Part shown: positions 7,350-15,736 of the stretch, piece by piece | Layout: every line of letters starts with the position of its first letter | Position numbering within the stretch: the stretch's first letter is position 1 | Source: Oceanospirillaceae bacterium | Lineage (GTDB): Bacteria > Pseudomonadota > Gammaproteobacteria > Pseudomonadales > Balneatricaceae | Assembly: GCA_013373085.1 (NCBI GenBank) | Contig: JABXIM010000044.1 | Location: 1-64,000 of the forward strand | DNA: 64,000 bases | Direction of reading: 5' to 3' | Position numbers and translations under genes: made by a program | Notes under the pieces: generated by a model | Seen by the model: only the letters and a program-made list of their open reading frames with translations | Told to the model about the DNA's origin: nothing | The model's database searches: none

Positions 7350-8840
7350 TCAGTCTTCAGCGGCGACCGGCCCCAGTTCAGGCGTCAGGCTGCCCCGGCA
7401 GGCGCGATCTTCGACCGCCTTGGGGTAGTCGCCCCAGCCGAATCGGCCAACCAGCACCCGGGTCATGACGATATGGACCAGCCCTGCCAGCGCGCAGGAG
7501 GGCAACGAAGCGGTCACGAAGGCGAACAGCGTGGTGTTATCGAGCGTCTGTGGATTGAAGATCAGCACGTAGACGACGAAGCCCGCTACCAGCGCCACCA
7601 GCGAGGCCGGGTTGAAGCCGCCCCAGTAGTGGAACGGGGAGCTCTGCTCGGTGGCAAAGACCGCGCGCAGGCTGACCCGCTGACGGCGCAGGATGAAATA
7701 ATCCGCGATGCCGATGCCGGCCAGCGCGCTGTTCAGCGCCGAGGTCCAGACCAGGAAGATAAAGAAGCCGTCATAGATGCCGGGTACCGTGAACACGATG
7801 ACCACCGGCGCGATGCAGAACAGGACCACCAGCAGTTCCCAGCTGATATGCCGCAGACGTTCCCCGACCACCTGTCTCAGGCCCACGATCGAGGTGTACA
7901 GGATGTTGGCCATGCTGGTGACGTTGGCGAAGGCGATAAAGCCGAGTGCAACGATACCGAAGGCAAAGCCGCCGATCCGTGTCATCCAGACGGTGGGATC
8001 GCTGTCACCGAACTTGGCAGCCGCCAGCAGGCCGACCACTTCACCCAGCACGGCAGCCCCGAAGACACCGATGATATTGGGCCAGAAGGCGGTGCGCTGA
8101 TTCTTGCTCAGGCGTGCCAGGTTGCCGATATAGGGCCACCAGGAAAAACCGGCCGCCATGTTCACCTCGACCGCGATCATGAAGTTCAGGTGCTTGTTTT
8201 CGAACGGCTCGTCCAGCGCCGGCAATGCCATCAATTCGGAAAAGCTGCTGTTGCTGAAGATCAGGTAGAGCATCACCCCCATGATGATGACCAGGGTCGG
8301 CGCGATGATGGTGTTGAACACCTTGATCGAGGTGGGTCCCCGGGCAACGATAAAGGCGGTCAGCCCGATCGCGAAAAAGGCCGCCAGATAGACCAGCATG
8401 CCCTGGGGTTCCGCCGCACGCTCGCCCACGAGCCCGGCCAGGCTGTCGATCGAGCGCCCGAACATCAGCCCCAACACGGCCAGCCAGCCCATCGTCAGGA
8501 ACACCACCGCCAGCAGATAGACCAGCCGGCTGCCGTTGACGCCGAACTGGCTGCGCAGGAAGGTGAACTGCTCGGTGCCGTATTTGCCGGTGGCGATGCA
8601 ACTGGACAGCGCCATGATCAGCACGCCGAGAATATTGCCGATGACGATGGCGGCGATCCCCGCCTTGACGCCGACGAACAGCGCCGTCGCGCCGCCGATC
8701 AGAAAGGCCCAGGTGGCGATGGCCAGCGCCGAGTTCGCGTAGGTGAATTCCCAGAAGCCCCACATCCGCTCGGACGGAAGCAGCGGGGCGTCGCCGCGTT
8801 CCGCGGCCAGTCTCAGGTCAGCGTTTTCGGTCGATGACAT
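7350..8840 (-). CDS. NCS1-family nucleobase/hydantoin-type permease
   Basis: A 496-residue inner-membrane transporter with about twelve hydrophobic helices. The N-terminal WGFWEFTYANSALAIATWAF and the stretch GPTSIKVFNTIIAPTL fit the cytosine permease (CodB)/NCS1 family, which carries nucleobases, hydantoins, allantoin or related rings with protons or sodium. I chose the ATG at 8840, five bases after the stop of the small upstream gene. A GTG at 8855 would overlap that gene. The strong terminator at 7294-7326 ends the unit. The neighbouring cyclic-amide-type hydrolase and the shared operator suggest it imports that enzyme's substrate. Confidence 0.88.
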   Translation of the reverse strand: MSSTENADLRLAAERGDAPLLPSERMWGFWEFTYANSALAIATWAFLIGGATALFVGVKAGIAAIVIGNILGVLIMALSSCIATGKYGTEQFTFLRSQFGVNGSRLVYLLAVVFLTMGWLAVLGLMFGRSIDSLAGLVGERAAEPQGMLVYLAAFFAIGLTAFIVARGPTSIKVFNTIIAPTLVIIMGVMLYLIFSNSSFSELMALPALDEPFENKHLNFMIAVEVNMAAGFSWWPYIGNLARLSKNQRTAFWPNIIGVFGAAVLGEVVGLLAAAKFGDSDPTVWMTRIGGFAFGIVALGFIAFANVTSMANILYTSIVGLRQVVGERLRHISWELLVVLFCIAPVVIVFTVPGIYDGFFIFLVWTSALNSALAGIGIADYFILRRQRVSLRAVFATEQSSPFHYWGGFNPASLVALVAGFVVYVLIFNPQTLDNTTLFAFVTASLPSCALAGLVHIVMTRVLVGRFGWGDYPKAVEDRACRGSLTPELGPVAAED

Positions 8841-8842
8841 GC

Positions 8843-9055
8843 TCAGTACCCCCACAGATAGAAAGTCGCAACCAGGCCAACCGTCAGCAGGAGCATGGCG
8901 GCGTAGTCGCCGAAGCCGAGAGCGCCCTCCATTTCACCCCGAGCCTCAAGCTCTTCGTAAATGCGTATCCGTCGTTCCAGATCCTGAGCCCTTTCGGCCC
9001 CCGGACCGTTTCCGACTGGGGAGTAAACAAAGCTGTCGCTGTTGTTCTTTTCCAT
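8843..9055 (-). CDS. Small one-helix membrane protein, possible NCS1 partner
   Basis: A 70-residue protein not recognised as a named family. Residues 1-48 are polar and helical, rich in Arg and Glu (ERAQDLERRIRIYEELEARG). Residues 50-69 form a single transmembrane helix ending at the C-terminus (AAMLLLTVGLVATFYLWGY). It is the first gene of the operon and its stop lies two bases before the permease ATG, so the two are made together. By analogy with small subunits of other symporters it may assemble with or stabilise the permease. That is inference. Confidence 0.75.
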   Translation of the reverse strand: MEKNNSDSFVYSPVGNGPGAERAQDLERRIRIYEELEARGEMEGALGFGDYAAMLLLTVGLVATFYLWGY

Positions 9056-9118
9056 TAATCGACTCCAGTTTTTATAGTTATCGCCAAGGGTGAGCCTTTA
9101 GCCCCCCTCTTGCTTGAA

Positions 9119-9160
9119 GTATGGAAAAGGGACTTATGTTGAACAATATCGCTGTATCAA
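9119..9160. promoter_or_regulatory. Putative LysR operator, copy 2 (upstream of NCS1 operon)
   Basis: GTATGGAAAA at 9119-9128 and TTGAACAATA from 9139, ending GTATCAA at 9160, repeat the arrangement at 6189-6230 with the same 20-base offset. It stands about 65 bases before the ATG of the small membrane protein at 9055, a fitting distance for an activator site. Confidence 0.65.
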
Positions 9161-9253
9161 TACATACATTGACCGCTACATAAGCAAAAGAGTGCAGTCT
9201 AAGTGTGCGCCCGCTGCACTGTTCTGACCGCACCCGTCGACGGATGTTCGGCT

Positions 9254-10255
9254 TTACAGAAAGCCTTCGGCATGCCGGCGCAGCCGCGCCAGCAGTCCGC
9301 GAACATGCGCCAGTTGATCCCGGGCATTCTGAACCTCACGTTCCAGCAGGGCCTCCAGGTCGGCGTCCGGCGCAAGCTCGGTTTCACTGACATCACGCCA
9401 GGGGATAACGGGATCCGCCGCTTCATCGGCAAAGCGCAGCGGCGGCGCATAGTAGCCGACCTCCTCTTCGAGGCCGTAGGCCACCACCTGCGATTCAGCC
9501 TCGCCCAGCAGCAGCAGTTCCAGCAACAGCCGCGCCATCGGCAGTTCGCCCTCGCCGCTGCGACAGGCGCGATGCCCCCAGCCATCGTTCTCGGCCACGA
9601 CCTCTGCATCCTTGATATGCACATCAGTGATATAAGGGCCCATCACCGCCAAGGCTTCGAGCGGCTGTTCATAAGCATTGAGCATATTGGCGAAATCGAA
9701 CAGCAGCTTCAGATTGGGGTTGCCGACGGCCTCGACAATCCTTACCAGCTCCTCGCCCTTGAGATCCTCATGCTGTTCCAGCGTAAAGCGGAACCGGCCT
9801 TCCGGGTCCAGTTGCTCGAGCTGGCGCAGATCGCGGATGGTCCAGGCGATAATCTCGTACACCCGGCCGGCATAGCGGGGATAACAACGAATCGAGGTCG
9901 CCGCCAGCAGGCGGCCGATACGCACCGCCTCTGCCAGTTCCGCCCCCTCGGTGGAACTGACCTCCAAATGAATCTCCAGCCCCAGCTGCTGTGCCAGTTT
10001 CTGCAATGCCATAAGACGGCCGTCGTCGCAGTGCCTCAGGCTCAAGGCTTCACCGTCATCCAGATGGATCTTGATGCCATGCAGCCGATGATCGTGCGCA
10101 AACCGCAGAAGATCTTCGACCCCGATGCGGTTGAAACGAAAATTGAGATGAAAGGCATAGGCATGGGCATAGAGCGAAATCCGGGCGCTGCGCTCGATCA
10201 GCCGCCGGGCCTGAGCGGCCGACAGCCCGGGCAATAAGGTGTCTGACTGGTTCAT
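9254..10255 (-). CDS. Sugar-phosphate isomerase/epimerase-type TIM-barrel protein
   Basis: A 333-residue protein of the xylose-isomerase-like TIM-barrel superfamily (AP endonuclease 2 fold). Likely metal ligands lie in RFTLEQHED, LLFDFANM and ITDVHIKDAE. There is no signal peptide. Its ATG overlaps the stop of the GntR gene by four bases (10252-10255), so it is co-transcribed and translationally coupled with that regulator. It is probably controlled through the four palindromes at 11014-11098. It could isomerise or cleave a product of the compound imported by the divergent ABC transporter. The exact reaction is unknown. The C-terminal 40 residues are helical and Arg-rich. Confidence 0.75.
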   Translation of the reverse strand: MNQSDTLLPGLSAAQARRLIERSARISLYAHAYAFHLNFRFNRIGVEDLLRFAHDHRLHGIKIHLDDGEALSLRHCDDGRLMALQKLAQQLGLEIHLEVSSTEGAELAEAVRIGRLLAATSIRCYPRYAGRVYEIIAWTIRDLRQLEQLDPEGRFRFTLEQHEDLKGEELVRIVEAVGNPNLKLLFDFANMLNAYEQPLEALAVMGPYITDVHIKDAEVVAENDGWGHRACRSGEGELPMARLLLELLLLGEAESQVVAYGLEEEVGYYAPPLRFADEAADPVIPWRDVSETELAPDADLEALLEREVQNARDQLAHVRGLLARLRRHAEGFL

Positions 10256-10974
10256 ACGATGCTCTCCGGTGACAAGTGAAGTTCCAGCCCCTCGAAGCGC
10301 CAGAATTCGCGATCGATCTGCAGAACGCGGCCGCCCTCATCGGTGCGGATACGCCGGATATAGAGCCCCGGCGCGCCGCTGCTGCAGCCGAGCAGCTGCT
10401 GGGGCATCCCTTCCAGCCGCACCGGCCGGACCATCAGGTTCGCCAGCTGCGGCCGGATATCGAACTCCTGTTCCCAGACCTCGGTAAAGGAGCGGCCGTC
10501 CAGTCTGGCGGTATAGTCCGGCGCCAGTTGCAGATTGATCAGCACATCGTGGACGAAGATACGGTGGCCGTTAAGGGCGCCCCAGCCGAACACCCGTAGC
10601 AGCGGGCCCCCCGGCTCGATGCCAAAGTCCAGTGCCTGCTCCGCGTCCGCTGCGATCGTCTCCTGCTCCAGGTCCTGCCAGCTGGCGTCGCCCTGCTCGC
10701 GCGCGGCACGTTCGAAGCTGACATGGCTCAACGGATCGTAGACGTAGCGCGGCTGAGCCACGAACCAGCCCCGGCGGTCAAGGCGAAAGATCGCCCCCTC
10801 GTTTTCCAGCGTCAGCAGGGCCTGGCGCAGCGACATTCGCTTGACCCCAAGGCTTTCGCAGAGCTCGCGCTCCGGCGGCAGTTTTTCACCAGCCTGCCAG
10901 CGCTGTTCCTGCAGTGCCCGCTGCAGTGCCTGACGGGCAACGCCGGCCGACGTCATTGTCGCCTCTGTTTTCAT
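10252..10974 (-). CDS. GntR-family regulator with UTRA domain (copy 1)
   Basis: A 240-residue HutC-type GntR protein. The winged helix-turn-helix spans about residues 10-75 (GEKLPPERELCESLGVKRMS and LRQALLTLENEGAI). A UTRA effector domain fills about residues 95-235. An alternative ATG lies six codons in. It is divergent from the ABC transporter, and the intergenic space holds four copies of TGGTTTAAACCA, very likely its own operator. The protein at 19913-20644 is a close paralogue with most positions identical along the whole length. Confidence 0.92.
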   Translation of the reverse strand: MKTEATMTSAGVARQALQRALQEQRWQAGEKLPPERELCESLGVKRMSLRQALLTLENEGAIFRLDRRGWFVAQPRYVYDPLSHVSFERAAREQGDASWQDLEQETIAADAEQALDFGIEPGGPLLRVFGWGALNGHRIFVHDVLINLQLAPDYTARLDGRSFTEVWEQEFDIRPQLANLMVRPVRLEGMPQQLLGCSSGAPGLYIRRIRTDEGGRVLQIDREFWRFEGLELHLSPESIV

Positions 10975-11013
10975 GCCCCGATTTCCTCGCCATTAACACA
11001 ACTGAAACACTTT

Positions 11014-11025
11014 TGGTTTAAACCA
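11014..11025. promoter_or_regulatory. GntR operator palindrome 1
   Basis: A perfect 12-bp palindrome TGGTTTAAACCA, the first of four in the GntR/ABC intergenic region, 39 bases before the regulator's start. Regulators of this class bind such short palindromes as dimers. Binding by the neighbouring GntR is inferred. Confidence 0.8.
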
Positions 11026-11039
11026 TAATAACGCAAACA

Positions 11040-11051
11040 TGGTTTAAACCA
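11040..11051. promoter_or_regulatory. GntR operator palindrome 2
   Basis: A second perfect TGGTTTAAACCA, 26 bases after the first, start to start. Confidence 0.8.
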
Positions 11052-11061
11052 TAAATATATT

Positions 11062-11073
11062 TGGTTTAAACCA
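11062..11073. promoter_or_regulatory. GntR operator palindrome 3
   Basis: A third perfect TGGTTTAAACCA, 22 bases after the second (two helical turns). Confidence 0.8.
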
Positions 11074-11086
11074 GAATGTGGTGATA

Positions 11087-11098
11087 TGGTTTAAACCA
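11087..11098. promoter_or_regulatory. GntR operator palindrome 4
   Basis: A fourth perfect TGGTTTAAACCA, 25 bases after the third and 76 bases before the ABC binding-protein start. Confidence 0.8.
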
Positions 11099-11173
11099 AT
11101 CCAGGTAATCGCGACAGTCATGCGGTACCGGATTGGCGACCTGCAACCACAATAACAACTGGAGAAATGATCG

Positions 11174-12721
11174 ATGAATCCTATCCCTCGCAGGCTCTCT
11201 ACCCTCCTGATCGGTGCCATGATCGGCGCGGCCTCTGGCACGACGATGGCTGACAGCCGTCCGGATATTAGCGTGGCCGTGGCCAAGAACCCGTCCCGGC
11301 TCGATCCGATGGCCGAGAACAGCAACGTCAACATCCGGATCATGAAAAACGTCCTGGAAACCCTGATCTATACCGACAGCCAGGCCGACGGCGCGCTCAG
11401 GGCCGGTCTGGCCGAAAGCTGGCAGCGGCTCGACGACAAAACCCTCGAGATCAGGCTGCGGCCGAATGTTCAGTGCCATAACGGCGAAACCTTCGACGCC
11501 GAAGACGTGGCCTTCAGCCTGGGTCCGAAACGTTTCCTCGGGGAACAGGCGCCGGGCTGGGCCGTCGCCCGGCAGTATCTCGGCGGCCTTGACCATATCG
11601 AGGTGATCGACAGCCAGACCGTGCGCATCCACTTCAAGCAGCAGGATCCGCTGCTGGAGCTGCGCTTTGCCAACTGGATGAGCGAGATGGTCTGCAAGGA
11701 TGCCTTCGAGGCGGCCGGCAGCTGGGAAAACTGGCTCAAGCAACCGGTCGGTACCGGCCCCTACCGGCTGGCCGAGGTCAAGCACGGCGAATACATCCGG
11801 CTCGAAGCCTTCGACGGCTACTGGGGCGAGCAAGCACCGGCCAAGAGCGTGACCTTCAGGGAAGTACCCGAGACCGCGGCCCGCATTGCCGGGCTGAAAA
11901 CCGGCGAGTACCAGATCGTAACCGAGCTGACACCCGACCAGTTCGGCCTGCTGCGGGACGACCCCGACACCGAGGTCGTCGGCCGGGCCATCCGCAGTAT
12001 CCGCGTCGTTGTTTTCGACGAAAATCATCCGCAGCTGAAGAATCCGAAGATTCGCCAGGCGCTCAGCTACGCCATCGACCGCCAGCTGATCGTCGACGCC
12101 CTCTATGACGGTCGCGCCCTCGTCCCCAATGGCCTGCAGATGAAGGTGTTCGGCGACCTCTATATAGGTGACCACCAGGGCACTCGGTACGATCCTGACA
12201 AAGCCCGCCAGCTGCTGAAGGAGGCCGGCTACAACGGCGAGGAGATCTCCTACCGCTACCTGCAGGACTACTACACCAGCGAGGTCAACACCGCCCAGAT
12301 CCTGGCCGACATGTGGCGTCAGGTGGGGCTCAACGTCAAGCTGGAGCTGAAGGAGAACTGGGGCCAGATCGAGGACGCCCCCGAGGGCCGCGGCATCTTC
12401 AACTGGTCCAACAACGCCGAGTACCCGGATCCGCTGGGCCAGATCTACCGCCTGTACGGCCCCGATGGCTGGTTCCAGCGCAACCACACCTTCCAGAGCG
12501 ACGCCTTCAACCAGTGGGGCGAACAGCTCAAGAGCAGCGACAAGGCCATGCGGATCGAAGCGATGCGCGAGATGCTGGAAATCTACGAGCGTCAGGATCC
12601 GCCGGGCACCTACCTACACACTCTGCCCATGTTCTACGGCGTACGCGGCGATCTGCAATGGACGCCGACCGACACGCCCTTCATGGACTTGAGTGCCCGC
12701 ATGTTGCGGATCAAGGGCTGA
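11174..12721 (+). CDS. ABC transporter substrate-binding protein, peptide/nickel type
   Basis: A 515-residue periplasmic protein of the SBP_bac_5 family. The signal peptide covers about residues 1-26, ending in TTMA. Family features include the opening ARNP-like segment VAVAKNPSRLDPMAENSN, the GTGPYRL motif near residue 195 and IRQALSYAIDRQ near residue 295. Family members bind peptides, nickel complexes, opines or glycosides. The ligand here cannot be read off. It is the first gene of an operon with two ATPases, two permeases and a phosphatase, under the four GntR palindromes. Confidence 0.9.
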   Translation: MNPIPRRLSTLLIGAMIGAASGTTMADSRPDISVAVAKNPSRLDPMAENSNVNIRIMKNVLETLIYTDSQADGALRAGLAESWQRLDDKTLEIRLRPNVQCHNGETFDAEDVAFSLGPKRFLGEQAPGWAVARQYLGGLDHIEVIDSQTVRIHFKQQDPLLELRFANWMSEMVCKDAFEAAGSWENWLKQPVGTGPYRLAEVKHGEYIRLEAFDGYWGEQAPAKSVTFREVPETAARIAGLKTGEYQIVTELTPDQFGLLRDDPDTEVVGRAIRSIRVVVFDENHPQLKNPKIRQALSYAIDRQLIVDALYDGRALVPNGLQMKVFGDLYIGDHQGTRYDPDKARQLLKEAGYNGEEISYRYLQDYYTSEVNTAQILADMWRQVGLNVKLELKENWGQIEDAPEGRGIFNWSNNAEYPDPLGQIYRLYGPDGWFQRNHTFQSDAFNQWGEQLKSSDKAMRIEAMREMLEIYERQDPPGTYLHTLPMFYGVRGDLQWTPTDTPFMDLSARMLRIKG

Positions 12722-12749
12722 CGCGGGGCTGATTATCCTGAACTAAACC

Positions 12750-12768
12750 GGGCGGGTTTCACCCGCCC
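12750..12768 (+). terminator. Intercistronic hairpin after the binding-protein gene
   Basis: GGGCGGGT (12750-12757) and ACCCGCCC (12761-12768) form a perfect stem with a three-base loop. No T-run follows, so it is more likely an attenuator or 3'-end stabiliser that keeps binding-protein mRNA more abundant than the downstream membrane parts, as seen in other ABC operons. Confidence 0.6.
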
Positions 12769-12791
12769 CTCAACTGTTATCAGGAGTTCTG

Positions 12792-13784
12792 ATGCAACCC
12801 TTGTTGGAAACCCTAGACCTGCATGTCTCTTTCGCGACGGACCAGAGCCCCGTCCCGGTGGTGCGGGGAATCGACCTGAAGGTGGGCCGGGGCGAGATTA
12901 TCGGCCTGGTGGGCGAAAGCGGCAGCGGCAAGAGCGTCACCTGTATGGCGGCAATGGGCCTGCTGGATGACAACGCCCGCTTGCGCGGCGAAATCCGCTG
13001 GAACGGCAGAAAACTGCACTGCCAGGACGACGACGCCATGAGCGTTTTGCGCGGCAACGAGCTGGCGATGATCTTTCAGGACCCGATGAGTGCGCTGAAT
13101 CCGGTGCAAACCATCGGCAAACAGCTCTACGAGGCTATCCGGCTGCACAGCGCCAAACGCATCGGCCGCAGCGAACTGAAGCAACGCGCCACCGGTCTGC
13201 TCAGCGACGTCGGCGTGCCGGCGCCTGAGCAGCGCCTGAAAGCCTATCCGCACCAGCTCTCGGGCGGCCTCAACCAGCGCGTGGTGATCGCCATGATGCT
13301 GGCCGGCAATCCCCGCCTGCTGATCGCCGACGAGCCGACCACGGCGCTGGATGTCACGGTGCAGGCGCAGATCATCGACCTGCTGCGCTCGCTTCGGGAC
13401 CAGCGCGGCATGTCGATCATTCTGGTGACCCACGATCTGGGGGTGGTGGCAGAGACTTGCGACCGGGTGCTGGTTATGTACTGCGGCCGCGTCGTCGAAA
13501 GCGGTCCGGTGGCGGCCGTGTTCCAGAGCCCGCGCCACCCCTATACCCGGGGTCTGCTGGCATCGCTGCCGCGCATCGACAGCAGCGACGATGCGCTGAC
13601 GCCGATACCGGGGGTCGTTCCCCAGCCCCACGAGTTTGGCGAGGGTTGCACCTTCGCACCGCGCTGCCCCGTGGCCTCCGAGTGCTGTTACAGCGGCTCG
13701 CCGGCTCAGCAATGCAGTGAAAGCGACCACCTGTTCAGCTGCTTCTCCCCTCTGCCCGTACAAAAGACCCGAGCACATCGATGA
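12792..13784 (+). CDS. Peptide-type ABC transporter ATP-binding protein (DppD-like)
   Basis: A 330-residue ATPase. It has Walker [10 protein letters not shown] near residue 39, a Q-loop, the signature LSGGLNQR near residue 155, and Walker [15 protein letters not shown]-terminal oligopeptide-transporter extension carries cysteines ([14 protein letters not shown]), which in family members can hold an iron-sulfur cluster. AGGAG precedes the ATG. Its stop overlaps the start of the next ATPase by four bases. Confidence 0.93.
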   Translation: MQPLLETLDLHVSFATDQSPVPVVRGIDLKVGRGEIIGLVGESGSGKSVTCMAAMGLLDDNARLRGEIRWNGRKLHCQDDDAMSVLRGNELAMIFQDPMSALNPVQTIGKQLYEAIRLHSAKRIGRSELKQRATGLLSDVGVPAPEQRLKAYPHQLSGGLNQRVVIAMMLAGNPRLLIADEPTTALDVTVQAQIIDLLRSLRDQRGMSIILVTHDLGVVAETCDRVLVMYCGRVVESGPVAAVFQSPRHPYTRGLLASLPRIDSSDDALTPIPGVVPQPHEFGEGCTFAPRCPVASECCYSGSPAQQCSESDHLFSCFSPLPVQKTRAHR

Positions 13785-14803
13785 TGAACAGCATAGTAAC
13801 TTCCGAGACCTCAGGTAAACCTCTGCTCAGGATTCGCAACCTGCACTGCGCCTTCAAGAGCAGCAAACGCTGCAGTCTGTTCGGGCCGCGCCCGCTGATC
13901 CACGCGGTCAACGGCGTCAGCTTCGATATCCAGCCCGGCGAGGCGTTTGGCGTGGTCGGCGAGAGCGGCTGCGGCAAATCCACCACCGCCAAACTGATTC
14001 TCAACATGGCCAGGGCCAGCGAGGGCTCGGTGCAGTACCGGGGCCAGGAACTGACTGGCCTGTCCGATGCCGCCTGGAAGCCGCTGCGCCAGAAACTGCA
14101 GTATGTCTTCCAGGACCCGCTGGGCGCGCTGGATCCACGCATGAGGGTGCTGGATCAGGTAATCGAACCCCTGATCATCCACCAGCAACACGACAATGCC
14201 ACGCGGCGGCAACTGGCCGAAGAGCTGCTGCGTAGCGTCGGCCTGCAATCCAGCCAGCTGGGGAAGTATCCCCACGAACTCAGCGGCGGTCAGCGCCAGC
14301 GCGTGGTGCTGGCACGGGCGCTGATCCTCAAGCCCGAGCTGCTGATCTGCGACGAGCCGATTTCGGCACTGGATGTTTCGATCCAGGCCCAGATCGTTAA
14401 CCTGCTGCAACAATTGCGGAGCGAGATGGGGCTGACGCTGCTCTTTATCAGCCACGACCTGTCGGTGGTGCGCCATCTGTGCGACCGGGTGGCGGTGATG
14501 TACCTCGGCCAGATCGTCGAGATGGGACCGGCCAGACAACTTTTTTCTGCCCCCCGCCATCCCTATACCCGGGCGCTGATTTCGGCCATCCCGAAAGCTG
14601 ACCCGGGCGCCCGGCGTAATCGCATTGCCCTGATCGGCGAGCCGCCAAGCCCGGCCGACCCGCCCGACGGCTGTCGCTTCCACCCGCGCTGCAGTCTGGC
14701 AACCGAGCACTGTCGCCAGCAGATGCCAGACCTGCTTGCGGATCGCCGGGGCCATGCCACGGCCTGCTTCGAAGCCAGGATTCCGGTCGAGGAGGTGGCC
14801 TGA
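13781..14803 (+). CDS. Peptide-type ABC transporter ATP-binding protein (DppF-like)
   Basis: A 340-residue ATPase with Walker A GESGCGKSTT, signature LSGGQRQR, Walker B LLICDEPISALD and the C-terminal oligopeptide extension (CRFHPRCSLATEHC). The start is one of two adjacent ATGs (13781 or 13784) inside the end of the DppD-like gene. Its TGA overlaps the ATG of the first permease (TGATG). It is expected to pair with the preceding ATPase as a heterodimer. Confidence 0.93.
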   Translation: MMNSIVTSETSGKPLLRIRNLHCAFKSSKRCSLFGPRPLIHAVNGVSFDIQPGEAFGVVGESGCGKSTTAKLILNMARASEGSVQYRGQELTGLSDAAWKPLRQKLQYVFQDPLGALDPRMRVLDQVIEPLIIHQQHDNATRRQLAEELLRSVGLQSSQLGKYPHELSGGQRQRVVLARALILKPELLICDEPISALDVSIQAQIVNLLQQLRSEMGLTLLFISHDLSVVRHLCDRVAVMYLGQIVEMGPARQLFSAPRHPYTRALISAIPKADPGARRNRIALIGEPPSPADPPDGCRFHPRCSLATEHCRQQMPDLLADRRGHATACFEARIPVEEVA

Positions 14804-15735
14804 TGAACATGCTCTATGTACTCCAAAAGCTGGCCCGAGCACTGCTTACGGTGCTGTTGATCGTCACCACGGTCTTCGTCGTGCTGCGCCTGTCCGGCGA
14901 TCCCGCGATCTATGTACTGGGACTGGACGCCGATCCCCGCGCGCTGGACGTCTTCCGCCAGCAGTGGGGCCTCGACCTGCCAATCTGGCAGCAATACCTG
15001 CAGTTCCTCGGCAACTGCCTGCAGGGCGACTTCGGCTACTCCTACTTCGAGGAGCGCGATGCGATGACCGCGGTGCTCGAACGACTGCCCAAGACCCTGC
15101 TGCTGATGGGTATCACCGGGATGTGCACACTGTTGATCGGGGTCCCGGCGGGCATCTATGCAGCACTGCACCGCAACAGCTGGGTCGACCGCCTGACCAT
15201 GCTGGTGTCGGTGGCCGGCTTCAGCCTGCCGAACTTCGTGCTCGGTATCTTCCTGATCCTGCTGTTTTCGGTCACCTGGCAGCTATTGCCGTCCAGCGGC
15301 AGCGGCACCTGGCAACACCTGGTGATGCCGACCCTGACCATGACCGTCGCGGAAGCGGCTGTTTTCGCCCGTTTCACCCGTTCGGCCATGCTGGAGGTGC
15401 TGAACCAGCCCTACATGCGTACCGCCAGAGCCAAGGGCCTGCGCTGGCATCAGGCAGTGCGCCGCCATGCATTGCCCAACGCGGCGATACCGCTGATCAC
15501 CGTGGTGGGATTCTTCGTCGGCACCCTGGTGGCCGGCGGCGTAGTGACTGAAAGCCTCTTTGCCTGGCCGGGAATCGGCCGTCTTCTGGTCAGCTCGGTG
15601 GCCAACCGCGACCTGGCGGTGGTGCAGATCATCGTCATGCTGATCGCCTGCTCCATGGTATTCACCAACCTGGTGATTGATTTGCTGTACGGCTGGCTCG
15701 ATCCACGCGTCGCCAGCCTGAGAACAGGAGACTGA
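14803..15735 (+). CDS. Peptide-type ABC transporter permease (DppB-like)
   Basis: A 310-residue inner-membrane protein with six predicted helices. The conserved cytoplasmic loop contacting the ATPase is present (MRTARAKGLRWHQAVRRHAL, a variant of the EAA motif). The family's N-terminal signature is visible in VVLRLSGDPAIYVLG. It is coupled to the ATPase gene before it and lies one base from the next permease. Confidence 0.92.
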   Translation: MNMLYVLQKLARALLTVLLIVTTVFVVLRLSGDPAIYVLGLDADPRALDVFRQQWGLDLPIWQQYLQFLGNCLQGDFGYSYFEERDAMTAVLERLPKTLLLMGITGMCTLLIGVPAGIYAALHRNSWVDRLTMLVSVAGFSLPNFVLGIFLILLFSVTWQLLPSSGSGTWQHLVMPTLTMTVAEAAVFARFTRSAMLEVLNQPYMRTARAKGLRWHQAVRRHALPNAAIPLITVVGFFVGTLVAGGVVTESLFAWPGIGRLLVSSVANRDLAVVQIIVMLIACSMVFTNLVIDLLYGWLDPRVASLRTGD

Positions 15736-15736
15736 A

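Noticed and set aside
7473-8837. A plus-strand frame of 454 codons opposite the NCS1 permease
   Set aside because: His/Gln/Asp-rich shadow typical of the antisense of a membrane protein.
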